Below, in pieces: positions 53,893 to 60,717 of a DNA stretch of 64,000 nt. The DNA comes from Actinomycetota bacterium. Its GTDB lineage: Bacteria; Actinomycetota; Coriobacteriia; Anaerosomatales; JAUXNU01. The stretch spans positions 1 to 64,000 of the forward strand of contig JAUXNU010000205.1 of assembly GCA_030682655.1 (NCBI GenBank). Reading direction: 5' to 3'. Numbering within the stretch: the stretch's first letter is position 1; every line of letters starts with the position of its first letter. The notes under the pieces were generated by a model. The model saw only the letters and a program-made list of their open reading frames with translations. It made no database searches and had not been told where the DNA came from. Made by a program: the position numbers and the translations under genes.

Positions 53893-54134
53893 GGTGGCGC
53901 CTCGCTTTCGGTTCTCGATTGGCGAAGAGGAACAGATGCCCGCCGGCTAACTCCCGGCAGGGAGCAGTGTCCGCCCAGATCCAGCGCATACGCGCCGAGA
54001 CCCGGGCCGGGTCATCATCATGTCCATCATCGTCACGAGCACCGATGCGGTAGCCATGAGCCTTCGATCACACCTCCTTCACCTGTCGCGATTGGCGGTC
54101 CTCATGCAAGGACCGTACCGATTCGTGAAATCAT
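53893..54134 (-). promoter_or_regulatory. leader of the metYXW operon with short reading frames and exclusive hairpins
   Basis: On the minus strand a ten-codon frame starts at 54134 behind a good AAGGAG, and its stop overlaps the ATG of an eight-codon frame at 54105 (ATGA). The Met-rich peptide follows at 54057. A 7-base perfect hairpin (CGGTCCT/AGGACCG, 54096-54115) covers the junction. At the end of the Met-rich frame CTCCC/GGGAG (53951-53964) and GCCGG/CCGGC (53942-53958) share bases and cannot both form. This resembles an attenuator. No SAM riboswitch was recognised. Confidence 0.5.
53947..54057 (-). CDS. methionine-rich leader peptide of the metYXW operon
   Basis: A 36-codon frame that starts MATASVLVTMMDMMMTRPGS and ends at TAG, 54 bases before metY. 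Five Met codons occur within six positions (10-15). Runs of the end-product amino acid are the hallmark of attenuation leaders such as those of his and leu operons; stalling here for lack of Met-tRNA would alter the hairpins behind it. Ribosome sites upstream are GAAGG at 3 bases and AAGGAGG at 15. The frame is short, so chance cannot be excluded, but the Met run in front of Met genes is striking. Confidence 0.6.
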   Translation of the reverse strand: MATASVLVTMMDMMMTRPGSRRVCAGSGRTLLPAGS

Positions 54135-54238
54135 AGCGAACTCCTTGGCAGTATTCACGCACGAGTCTGATGCGGAATCGCGGGCCCAAGAGCTGCGCTA
54201 CACTTGCCGGAGACCCTCCCCGACACCCGGAGATCGCC

Positions 54239-54826
54239 ATGAAGAAGCGCCTCGGTCCATCCGATCGTATCTATCCGATGCCGAGCCCGCTTGTCGTGGG
54301 GGGCACGATGGAGAAGGCAGACACCATGGCCGTGGCGTGGATCGGCATCGCGAGCGGCGCCCCTCCGAGCATCGGGATGGCTCTGCGCAACACGCGCCAC
54401 ACCCTCGAGCTGATCCGCGAGACCGGCGAGTTCACCGTCAATATCCCGTCTGCTTCGCAGGCTGCGGTAGTCGACTACTGCGGCATCACGAGCGGGCGCG
54501 ACCACGACAAGTTCGCCGAGACCGGGCTGACCCGCACACCGGCAGCCGTGGTCGCAACGCCGCTCATCGAGGAATGCCCCTACAACCTCGAATGCCGCGT
54601 CACTCACGAGGTGGAGGTCGGCGAGTACGTCTTTGTTATCGGCGAGGTGGTCGAGACCCATGCCGAGGAGAGTGTGCTCGACGAGACCGGCGCCAAGGTC
54701 GATGTCGATCTGCTCGACCCGCTCGTCTACATCGCGGGCAGTCGCGACTATCGCAGGCTCGGCGAGAAGATCGCCGACGCGTTCTCCGTCGGCAAGACGC
54801 TTCGAGACGGTGGCGACACGAAGTGA
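54239..54826 (+). CDS. flavin reductase-like split-barrel protein
   Basis: A 195-residue FMN-binding split-barrel protein of the flavin reductase/FlaRed type. PSPLVVGGTMEKADTMAVAWIG and FTVNIPSASQAAVVDYCGIT are typical strands; ECPYNLECRVTHEVEVGEYVFVI closes the barrel. The anaerobe-type members often act with flavodoxins or as NADH:FMN oxidoreductases. ATG 54239 has GGAG six bases upstream. The stop overlaps the GNAT gene by four bases (GTGA), indicating coupling. Substrate unknown. Confidence 0.85.
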   Translation: MKKRLGPSDRIYPMPSPLVVGGTMEKADTMAVAWIGIASGAPPSIGMALRNTRHTLELIRETGEFTVNIPSASQAAVVDYCGITSGRDHDKFAETGLTRTPAAVVATPLIEECPYNLECRVTHEVEVGEYVFVIGEVVETHAEESVLDETGAKVDVDLLDPLVYIAGSRDYRRLGEKIADAFSVGKTLRDGGDTK

Positions 54827-55302
54827 GCGCAAGCGAAGCCACAGTGCGTGACGCACGTCCCGAGGAGGCCGTCGCGATCGCAGCGCTCATCCGTATCGCG
54901 TTCCAGTCGCAGGCCAAGCTCTACGAAGACGACACCCTCCCGCCGCTCTTCGAGACCGCCGAGACCGTCCGCGCCGCAATGACCGCCGGCATCGTGCTCG
55001 TCGCCGAGGAGAGCGGACGCATCGTCGGCTCGGTACGCGGCGACCTTGCCGACGGGACGTGCCGGGTCGGGCGTCTGGTGGTGGAACCGGACGTGCAGGG
55101 CCAAGGAGTCGGCCGTGTACTCGCCTCGGCGATCGAACAGCGCTTCGCGGGCGCAAGACGCTTCGAGATCTTCACCGGGCATCGCAGCGCAGGCCCACTG
55201 CACCTGTATACGAGCCTGGGGTACGCCGAGTTCAGACGCGAGAACGTGGGCGAGCGCCTCGACCTCGTCTTCCTGGAGAAGACGGGCCCCGGCGCCCGCT
55301 AG
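54823..55302 (+). CDS. GNAT-family N-acetyltransferase
   Basis: A 159-residue GNAT protein. Motif A (acetyl-CoA pyrophosphate loop) is VVEPDVQGQGVGRVLASAIE; earlier strands are VLVAEESGRIVGSVRG, and the end YTSLGYAEFRRENV holds the usual Tyr. GTG 54823 overlaps the flavin reductase stop by four bases. Acceptor unknown. An octamer copy (GCCAAGGAG) lies in the QGQG codons at 55100, one of few cases where the octamer is on the coding strand as GCCAAGGA. Confidence 0.85.
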   Translation: MSASEATVRDARPEEAVAIAALIRIAFQSQAKLYEDDTLPPLFETAETVRAAMTAGIVLVAEESGRIVGSVRGDLADGTCRVGRLVVEPDVQGQGVGRVLASAIEQRFAGARRFEIFTGHRSAGPLHLYTSLGYAEFRRENVGERLDLVFLEKTGPGAR

Positions 55303-55320
55303 ACGTTCGTCCTGGTACTG

Positions 55321-55776
55321 CTACTCGAGACCCCGGCGCATGATCTGCGTCATCGCACGCAACTTGCCGACCTGCTGCGAGCGGTGCCTCTCGAGCTCGG
55401 ACTTGCGGCTCGGATCCAACATCGCGTCGACGTAATCGGCAAGCTCAGAAGGCTTGAACGGCTTGGTCATATACTCGCCGCTGCCCGAATCGAGCGTGTC
55501 GAGCTGGTTGTCGAGATCGCCCACGGCCGACAAGAACACGATCGGAATACTCTTGGTGGCCGGGTCGGCCTGCAGGCGCCGACGAACCTCGTGTCCGTCC
55601 ATCCTCGGCATCATGATGTCGAGCACGATAAGGTCGGGCTTCTCGAGCCGGACCTTGTCGAGCGCCTCTTCACCGTTGTGTGCCACGACCACGTCGTAGC
55701 CACGCGCACTCAGGGTCGCGCTGACGAGCTTGACGATCGACGGCTCGTCGTCAACGGCCAGAATCCTCTTTGCCAT
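55321..55776 (-). CDS. response regulator, receiver plus short helical tail
   Basis: A 151-residue receiver protein. LAVDDEPSIVKL, the phospho-acceptor in IVLDIMMPRMDGHEV, VFLSAVGD and YMTKPFKPSEL are intact. The last 25 residues (KSELERHRSQQVGKLRAMTQ) form a helix with no known output domain. ATG 55776 is preceded by GGGAG. It is the last of three - strand signalling genes, after another receiver and the two-CW hybrid kinase, and may take phosphate from that kinase. Confidence 0.88.
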   Translation of the reverse strand: MAKRILAVDDEPSIVKLVSATLSARGYDVVVAHNGEEALDKVRLEKPDLIVLDIMMPRMDGHEVRRRLQADPATKSIPIVFLSAVGDLDNQLDTLDSGSGEYMTKPFKPSELADYVDAMLDPSRKSELERHRSQQVGKLRAMTQIMRRGLE

Positions 55777-55792
55777 GCTCCCACCCCTTCGT

Positions 55793-56161
55793 CTACGCGC
55801 CGTCGAGAACCTCCGCGACAACATCGCCGAGGACGCTAGGCGTGAACGGCTTGCATACATACTTGGTCGCGCCGCGGCCTATTCCTTCTTCTTGCTCGTA
55901 GACCTGGCTCTTTGCCGACAACATTACAACCGGGATGCCCGCCGTGTCCTGGTCGGCCTTGAGCTTCTCCAAAGCCTCGAATCCGGTCATCACCGGCATC
56001 ATGACGTCCATCAGAATCAGGTCCGGATGGTGCTCCTTCGCCAGCGAGATTCCGGTCGGCCCGTCCGACGCCTCGAGTATCTCGTGACCACGATTCTGAA
56101 GCGAGAACGACACGAGGCGCCTGATATGCGGTTCATCGTCGACCACGAGGATGCGCGCCAT
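55793..56161 (-). CDS. single-domain response regulator
   Basis: A 122-residue stand-alone receiver. LVVDDEPHIRRLV, LILMDVMMPVMTGFEA (acceptor Asp), VVMLSAKSQV and YVCKPFTPSVL show a complete receiver with no output domain. It starts three bases after the hybrid kinase gene and is followed 16 bases later by a second receiver, so the kinase and both receivers are cotranscribed. Confidence 0.9.
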   Translation of the reverse strand: MARILVVDDEPHIRRLVSFSLQNRGHEILEASDGPTGISLAKEHHPDLILMDVMMPVMTGFEALEKLKADQDTAGIPVVMLSAKSQVYEQEEGIGRGATKYVCKPFTPSVLGDVVAEVLDGA

Positions 56162-56164
56162 CAG

Positions 56165-58510
56165 CTACTCTTCCTTGCCAAGGAAACGTTCGATGCTCTC
56201 GACAAGATGTTCCGGCAAGAAGGGTTTGCTGACCTGCTCGGCCGCGAGCTTGACGATGTCGATGTGCTTCTCGTCGATCCGGTGGGCCGTCATGACGACG
56301 ATCGGTATCTCCCTGGTCGCGTCATGACTCTTGATTTCCTGAATGACCTCATACCCGTCCATGACCGGCATCTGAAGATCGAGCAGTATCAGGTCGGGCT
56401 GCCGTTTCTCGACAGCCTGCAGCGCCTCGGCTCCGTCGTATGCGCACTGCACGGCGAACCCTTTGGCCCGAAGCATCGTCGACAGCGTGTCCACGATGTG
56501 TCGATCGTCATCCACCACGAGAACGACCGGAGAGTCCTTCGAGCCCACGAGCTCGTCAACGACTTTCACGAGACGGGCGTGGTCAATCGGCTTCTCGAGA
56601 TAGTCTGCGGCACCGTGGCGGAGGCTCTTGCCTTCGTCGCACACGATCGAGAGCACAACGACCGGGACATCCCGCGTCGCTGGATGGTCTTTGAACTCCT
56701 GGAGGAGTTCAAAGCCGTCCGCGTCGTCGAGCATGACGTCAAGGGTGATGAGACGTGGCTTCGCGGTCTCGGCGACGGCCAAGGCCTCCTTCGCCGAGTG
56801 GGCCTTCACGACATCGTAGCCCCGCTTCTGGAGGTACTTCTCGATGAGGTCGGCGATCTCAGGGTCGTGGTCGACCACGAGTACGGTCCCTCCGACCACA
56901 AGCGGCGCCTCGACAGATGGCGTTCGCACCAGCTCGTCCGGCGCGACCGGCAGGCTGAAGCTGAATGTGCTCCCCTCGCCGGCGACGCTCTCGACCCAGA
57001 TCGAGCCGCCCATCAGCTCGACGACCGTCTTGCAGATCGAGAGGCCAAGACCTGTGCCGCCGATCTCGCGAGTGAGAGTCGAGTCGACCCGGAAGAACTT
57101 GGTGAAGAGCTGAGCCTGGTCCTCTTCGGAGATGCCGATTCCGCTGTCCGAGACCGATATCACGACGAGGTCGCCGTCACGGCCGACACCGATCGTCGCA
57201 GCTCCGCCGCCGGGAGAGTACTTGATGGCGTTGCTCACGAGGTTCATCATGACCTGCCCTACCCGGTCGCGGTCGCCCGCAACGCGCGGCAGATCGTCGC
57301 CCACCTTGGCCGAGAGTTCGACGTTGGATTGATCCGCATAGGTGCGAAAGGTATCTAGCACGCCTTGGACGATCTCCGGCAGCTCAAGCGGTTCGAGCTT
57401 GAGGTGCACGCGGCCCGACTCCATGCGGGAGATGTCGAGCAGGTCGTTGATGAGCTCGACCAGCCTGTCGGAGTTCTCCTGCACGATCTGGAGGAACTCA
57501 CGCTGGATGTCGTTGATCTCGCCCGCCTCACCGTCGACGATGAGGTCCACGTACCCCTTGATCGAGGTCAGCGGCGTGCGCAACTCATGGCTGACCATCG
57601 ACACGAACTCGTTCTTCATAACCGCGATCTCCCGCGCGGCCGTCACATCGTGGAGAGTGGAGACGCAACCGATGTAGCGCCCTGCACGGTCGATGACCGG
57701 GTTGGTCCGGACCTCAAGCACCCGGTGCTCCGGCACTTCGATCATCACCTCGGCCACGTCGTTGCTTCCCGGTTCGCCAAGGATCGGCGAGTTCTTCCGA
57801 AATACCTCACATGTCACACACGCCGCCGCTTTGTCCCGGTATGGGACAGGAGTACCATCCGGCCCCGGCGTCCCACACCGCAACCAGCAGCGAAGGTCCT
57901 CGGACCCGTATTGCGGGCAATCGAGCACGTTGCAGCTGCGGATGTCCCAGCACGGCTCGACGCTGTCCTCGTCGGGCAGCACCTGACCGAGCAGCTCGCC
58001 CATGCTCACATGCTGCCCGATGGCCTCCCGGACCTTGTCGCCGAGCATCTCGACCGCCGCAGGATTCGCGTACGTCACGCGACTGTCGGGGGCGAACACG
58101 AGCAAACCATCTCCTGCGCCGGCAAGAATCGCCTCTGCACGCTCCTGCTGGCTGACGAGTTCGGAGTCATCGCGCATCACGATCGCTACGCCGGCCTGAC
58201 TCCCGCTATCGAAGGGAACCGCCTTGCAGCTGAGGACGCGGTTGTTCACGTTCACGACGACTGGCACTATGGGTGCGTCGCCGCCCTGGCTGACAAGCTC
58301 CCGCACCAAGTCGACGAGCTCCGGCACACCGATGGACGCCATGTCCTTGCCGACCACATCCCCACGAGAGATGCCAAGGAACTCCTCGGCGACCTCATTG
58401 AACAACCGTACACGGCTGTCGTCGCCGACGATGACATAGCCCTCGGAAGCGTTGGCCATCAGTGTGCGGATGTGGAGTTGCTTCCTGGCCTCTTCGCCGG
58501 GCTGCGCCAC
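56165..58510 (-). CDS. cytoplasmic hybrid histidine kinase with two-CW cysteine domain and two receivers
   Basis: A 781-residue soluble kinase. A PAS-like region (ANASEGYVIVGDDSRVRLFN) is followed by a second PAS interrupted by a Cys-rich insert of about 60 residues: CWDIRSCNVLDCPQYGS, DLRCWLRCGTPGP and ACVTCEVF. This is the two-CW pattern, probably binding zinc or an Fe-S cluster. Then come HisKA (MVSHELRTPLTSIKGYV), ATPase (NLVSNAIKYS, DSGIGISEED, GGTGLGLSIC) and two receivers (ITLDVMLDDADG and ILLDLQMPVMDG). GTG 58510 has GAGGGG eight bases upstream; ATG 58528 is the longer option. No membrane segment, so it senses an internal, perhaps redox, signal. Confidence 0.9.
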   Translation of the reverse strand: MAQPGEEARKQLHIRTLMANASEGYVIVGDDSRVRLFNEVAEEFLGISRGDVVGKDMASIGVPELVDLVRELVSQGGDAPIVPVVVNVNNRVLSCKAVPFDSGSQAGVAIVMRDDSELVSQQERAEAILAGAGDGLLVFAPDSRVTYANPAAVEMLGDKVREAIGQHVSMGELLGQVLPDEDSVEPCWDIRSCNVLDCPQYGSEDLRCWLRCGTPGPDGTPVPYRDKAAACVTCEVFRKNSPILGEPGSNDVAEVMIEVPEHRVLEVRTNPVIDRAGRYIGCVSTLHDVTAAREIAVMKNEFVSMVSHELRTPLTSIKGYVDLIVDGEAGEINDIQREFLQIVQENSDRLVELINDLLDISRMESGRVHLKLEPLELPEIVQGVLDTFRTYADQSNVELSAKVGDDLPRVAGDRDRVGQVMMNLVSNAIKYSPGGGAATIGVGRDGDLVVISVSDSGIGISEEDQAQLFTKFFRVDSTLTREIGGTGLGLSICKTVVELMGGSIWVESVAGEGSTFSFSLPVAPDELVRTPSVEAPLVVGGTVLVVDHDPEIADLIEKYLQKRGYDVVKAHSAKEALAVAETAKPRLITLDVMLDDADGFELLQEFKDHPATRDVPVVVLSIVCDEGKSLRHGAADYLEKPIDHARLVKVVDELVGSKDSPVVLVVDDDRHIVDTLSTMLRAKGFAVQCAYDGAEALQAVEKRQPDLILLDLQMPVMDGYEVIQEIKSHDATREIPIVVMTAHRIDEKHIDIVKLAAEQVSKPFLPEHLVESIERFLGKEE

Positions 58511-58645
58511 TGCGACCGCCCCTCTCATTGAACGAAACTGCGTATCACTTGGGTTTTCGACGCGAACAGACCTTCACCTGCCTTAAGCAGGAACGCCAGC
58601 TCAGCTGTCGTAGTAGGCCATCGAGACGCGCACATCGGAGGATCC

Positions 58646-59017
58646 ATGGGAACGAAGCGCATCCTCATCGCCGACGACAACCGCTTCATCCGAACTCTCG
58701 TAAGAGCGGCCTTGTCTTCGCTCGGACACGAGATCATCGAGGCTGTCGACGGGCAGGAAGCATGTGACCTTGCGTTCTCATGCGAGCCGAACCTGATCAT
58801 CCTGGATGTTGTTATGCCCCACATGAGCGGGTTCGAAGTGCTCGAGCGCATCCGGACCACCGACGGCGCGCCGACGTGTCCCATCGCGATGCTCACAACA
58901 GCGGCTACCCCTGGCGACCACAAGCACGCCGACGAGTTCGGTGCCGAAGGCTACATTACCAAGCCGTTCGACAACGCTGAGCTGCGACAGAAAGTCACCG
59001 AGCTGCTGGAGGACTGA
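58646..59017 (+). CDS. single-domain response regulator, divergent from the two-CW kinase
   Basis: A 123-residue stand-alone receiver (LIADDNRFIRTLVR, IILDVVMPHMSGFEV with the acceptor Asp, AMLTTAATPG, YITKPFDNAEL). The ATG has GGAGG four bases upstream. It is transcribed away from the two-CW hybrid kinase, 135 bases apart, so both share a regulatory region. It may be a further target or output of that kinase. There is no output domain. Confidence 0.9.
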   Translation: MGTKRILIADDNRFIRTLVRAALSSLGHEIIEAVDGQEACDLAFSCEPNLIILDVVMPHMSGFEVLERIRTTDGAPTCPIAMLTTAATPGDHKHADEFGAEGYITKPFDNAELRQKVTELLED

Positions 59018-59088
59018 ACTCGGCCCGGCACCGCCGGGGGTGAGCCGTCCGAATCCATGTCCGGAGAAGCGGCCGCAAAGCGGTCACC

Positions 59089-59562
59089 CTAGGCGAGGTT
59101 GCGGTGCATCCGCTCAAGGAGTGACACCGCGGTCACGATCTCCTCGGCGGTCATCCCGCTGGTAGCCTGGAGCATCAGCGATTGGTTCAGCGTCAGCATG
59201 CCGGTGACGATCTGGTGGCCTTTGCGAGTGAGTCGCGCCATGTCCGGCGAATGATCGTCCCGGTCCCGGCGCAGCATCCGCTTGTTCTCAAGGTCGAGCA
59301 GCAAGCGACCGGCCTCGGGAGGTACGGCGATACGCTCGTCGGGGCCTATCTCGCGAAGGTCACCGGGGGAGCACGTCTGGGTGTAGACACACGCGAGCAT
59401 GCTCCACTCGTCCACAGTCAGCCCGAAGCCACTGGCTGTCTGATGCATCCGGGTGCGGAGAGCCCCGTCGAGCTGCCCGAGCATGAAGCCGAGGCGAACC
59501 TCGGTCACGTGTTGGACCGTGCTGACCCCCACTAGCGTCCCACCCCCATAAGTCACGGACAT
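59089..59562 (-). CDS. MarR-like transcription regulator
   Basis: A 157-residue protein with the MarR winged-helix layout: long N-terminal dimerisation helix (VRLGFMLGQLDGALRTRMHQ), LTVDEWSMLACVYTQ at the first HTH helix, a poorly conserved recognition region (VPPEAGRLLLDLENKRMLRR) and the wing DDHSPDMARLTRKGHQIV. The last helix (EEIVTAVSLLERMHRNL) fits. DNA target and ligand unknown. It converges on the + strand receiver and stands alone. Confidence 0.75.
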   Translation of the reverse strand: MSVTYGGGTLVGVSTVQHVTEVRLGFMLGQLDGALRTRMHQTASGFGLTVDEWSMLACVYTQTCSPGDLREIGPDERIAVPPEAGRLLLDLENKRMLRRDRDDHSPDMARLTRKGHQIVTGMLTLNQSLMLQATSGMTAEEIVTAVSLLERMHRNLA

Positions 59563-59690
59563 GAATCAACCTTACCCGTGATCGAACCAGCCGTCACGCT
59601 GTTGGCTCCCTCATATCCGCAGTTCATCCCCAGGCTAGGCTGGAACCGGACAAGTGGCGCACCTGCCTCGGTGAGCGGCGTCGACAAGGC

Positions 59691-60053
59691 TCAGTCGCCA
59701 AGCGCATCCATCTCTCGAAGCATTGCCCGAAGCTGCAGGAGAATCGCGGGCACGCTCATGCGTACCGTCGAGACCACGACGTTGTCGTCAAGTCCAAAGT
59801 AGTGGTGGACGATCTTGTCCCTCATGCCCGCGATGCGTTTCCACGGGATGTCTGCATAGCGCAGCACCCACTCCTCGGACACTTGCTTGGACGCCTCTCC
59901 CAGAACCGTGAGGTGATGCATGACAGCTCCCCGCACCGGCCGCCGGGGATCGGGCAACTCATCGTCAGAAACACCCTGTGCGAAGGCGATGATGTACTCA
60001 CAGGACTCAATCATGTCCCGAACCGGCGAGCCAATATCACGCTCCCAAGACAT
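59691..60053 (-). CDS. hepT: HepT-like toxin (DUF86)
   Basis: A 120-residue HEPN-domain toxin. The R-x4-H-x-Y active motif is present as R78, H83 and Y85 in MRDKIVHHYFGLDD. The opening DIGSPVRDMIESCEYIIAF and LTVLGEASKQVSEE also fit HepT. HepT cleaves RNA until its partner MntA modifies it by adding AMP to the Tyr. ATG 60053 has GGGGAG seven bases upstream, overlapping the end of mntA by 17 bases, so toxin translation depends on the antitoxin. Confidence 0.92.
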   Translation of the reverse strand: MSWERDIGSPVRDMIESCEYIIAFAQGVSDDELPDPRRPVRGAVMHHLTVLGEASKQVSEEWVLRYADIPWKRIAGMRDKIVHHYFGLDDNVVVSTVRMSVPAILLQLRAMLREMDALGD

Positions 60054-60645
60054 GCACTCTCTCCCCGTCAACGTACGACCGCACATGGGGGCGTAGCGAT
60101 GCGAAGGAGCCCGCATCGGCCTTGCGGCCCAGAAGCTCAGTCAGGTACTCCTCGGACCCGAAGACCGTGTCCAGCGTTGGTACGGCGACCTCCACGATGA
60201 GGTCCACATCGCTGTCCGATCGCTGCTCGCCCCGTGCGAACGATCCAAAGACGTCAACTCCGGTCACCCCATAGCGCTCTTGCAGCTCTGCCGCATGCGC
60301 CCGAATGCGAACGATGACCTCGCCGAGGTCGCGAACTGGTGCCGAGCGATCGGCCCCGGACGTCTCTAGCACGGCGGCACCGTAACCCGCTTGCTCCTCG
60401 GCGGCCAGAGGCGACTCCGTGGCACCCTTGGCCTCCCCGCCAAGGAGAACCGCCGCGACGCCGAGCCCGAGGGCTGTCGCGACTCTCGTGAGACGCGACA
60501 GCGAAACGCACCCATACCGCTCACGCTCCCAGCGGGCGATCTGCTGTTGGTGGATGCCTAGCTGCGCGGCGAGCTCGCGCTGCGTAAGCCCGCGTGCGAT
60601 GCGCGCAGCCACGAGTGCGACTCCGATGTCCTCTTGAACGGTCAT
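60037..60645 (-). CDS. mntA: MntA-type nucleotidyltransferase antitoxin fused to an XRE DNA-binding domain
   Basis: A 202-residue antitoxin. Residues 5-65 are an added XRE helix-turn-helix (ARGLTQRELAAQLGIHQQQI, ARWERERYGCVSLSRL). Residues 105-202 are the minimal nucleotidyltransferase domain with GSFARG (134-139) and DSDVDLIVEV (Asp 146 and 148), the GSx10DxD motif. It is expected to AMPylate HepT. The usual MntA is the enzyme domain only; the extra domain should let the antitoxin repress its own promoter, whose palindrome lies directly upstream. The mRNA appears leaderless at ATG 60645. Confidence 0.9.
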   Translation of the reverse strand: MTVQEDIGVALVAARIARGLTQRELAAQLGIHQQQIARWERERYGCVSLSRLTRVATALGLGVAAVLLGGEAKGATESPLAAEEQAGYGAAVLETSGADRSAPVRDLGEVIVRIRAHAAELQERYGVTGVDVFGSFARGEQRSDSDVDLIVEVAVPTLDTVFGSEEYLTELLGRKADAGSFASLRPHVRSYVDGERVHVLGA

Positions 60646-60651
60646 GTCCCG

Positions 60652-60680
60652 AGGATACAACCACTTTGTTGTACTGACAA
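60652..60680 (-). promoter_or_regulatory. mntA-hepT promoter with operator palindrome, leaderless start
   Basis: On the minus strand TTGTCA (60680-60675), a 17-base spacer and TATCCT (60657-60652) form a near-consensus promoter. The +1 expected seven bases later is the A of ATG 60645, so the message is leaderless. TACAAC (60656-60661) and GTTGTA (60668-60673) form a perfect inverted repeat with a six-base centre inside the spacer and -10. It is a likely operator for the XRE domain of MntA. Confidence 0.75.
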
Positions 60681-60717
60681 TGATTTCGCTGTTCGCGTCC
60701 GCCGCGCGTAGGAGCTG

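Noticed and set aside
53893-54238. SAM riboswitch in front of metY
   Set aside because: I could not find the conserved SAM-I, SAM-II or SAM-IV core sequences; the stretch is better read as short frames plus hairpins. A covariance search would settle it.
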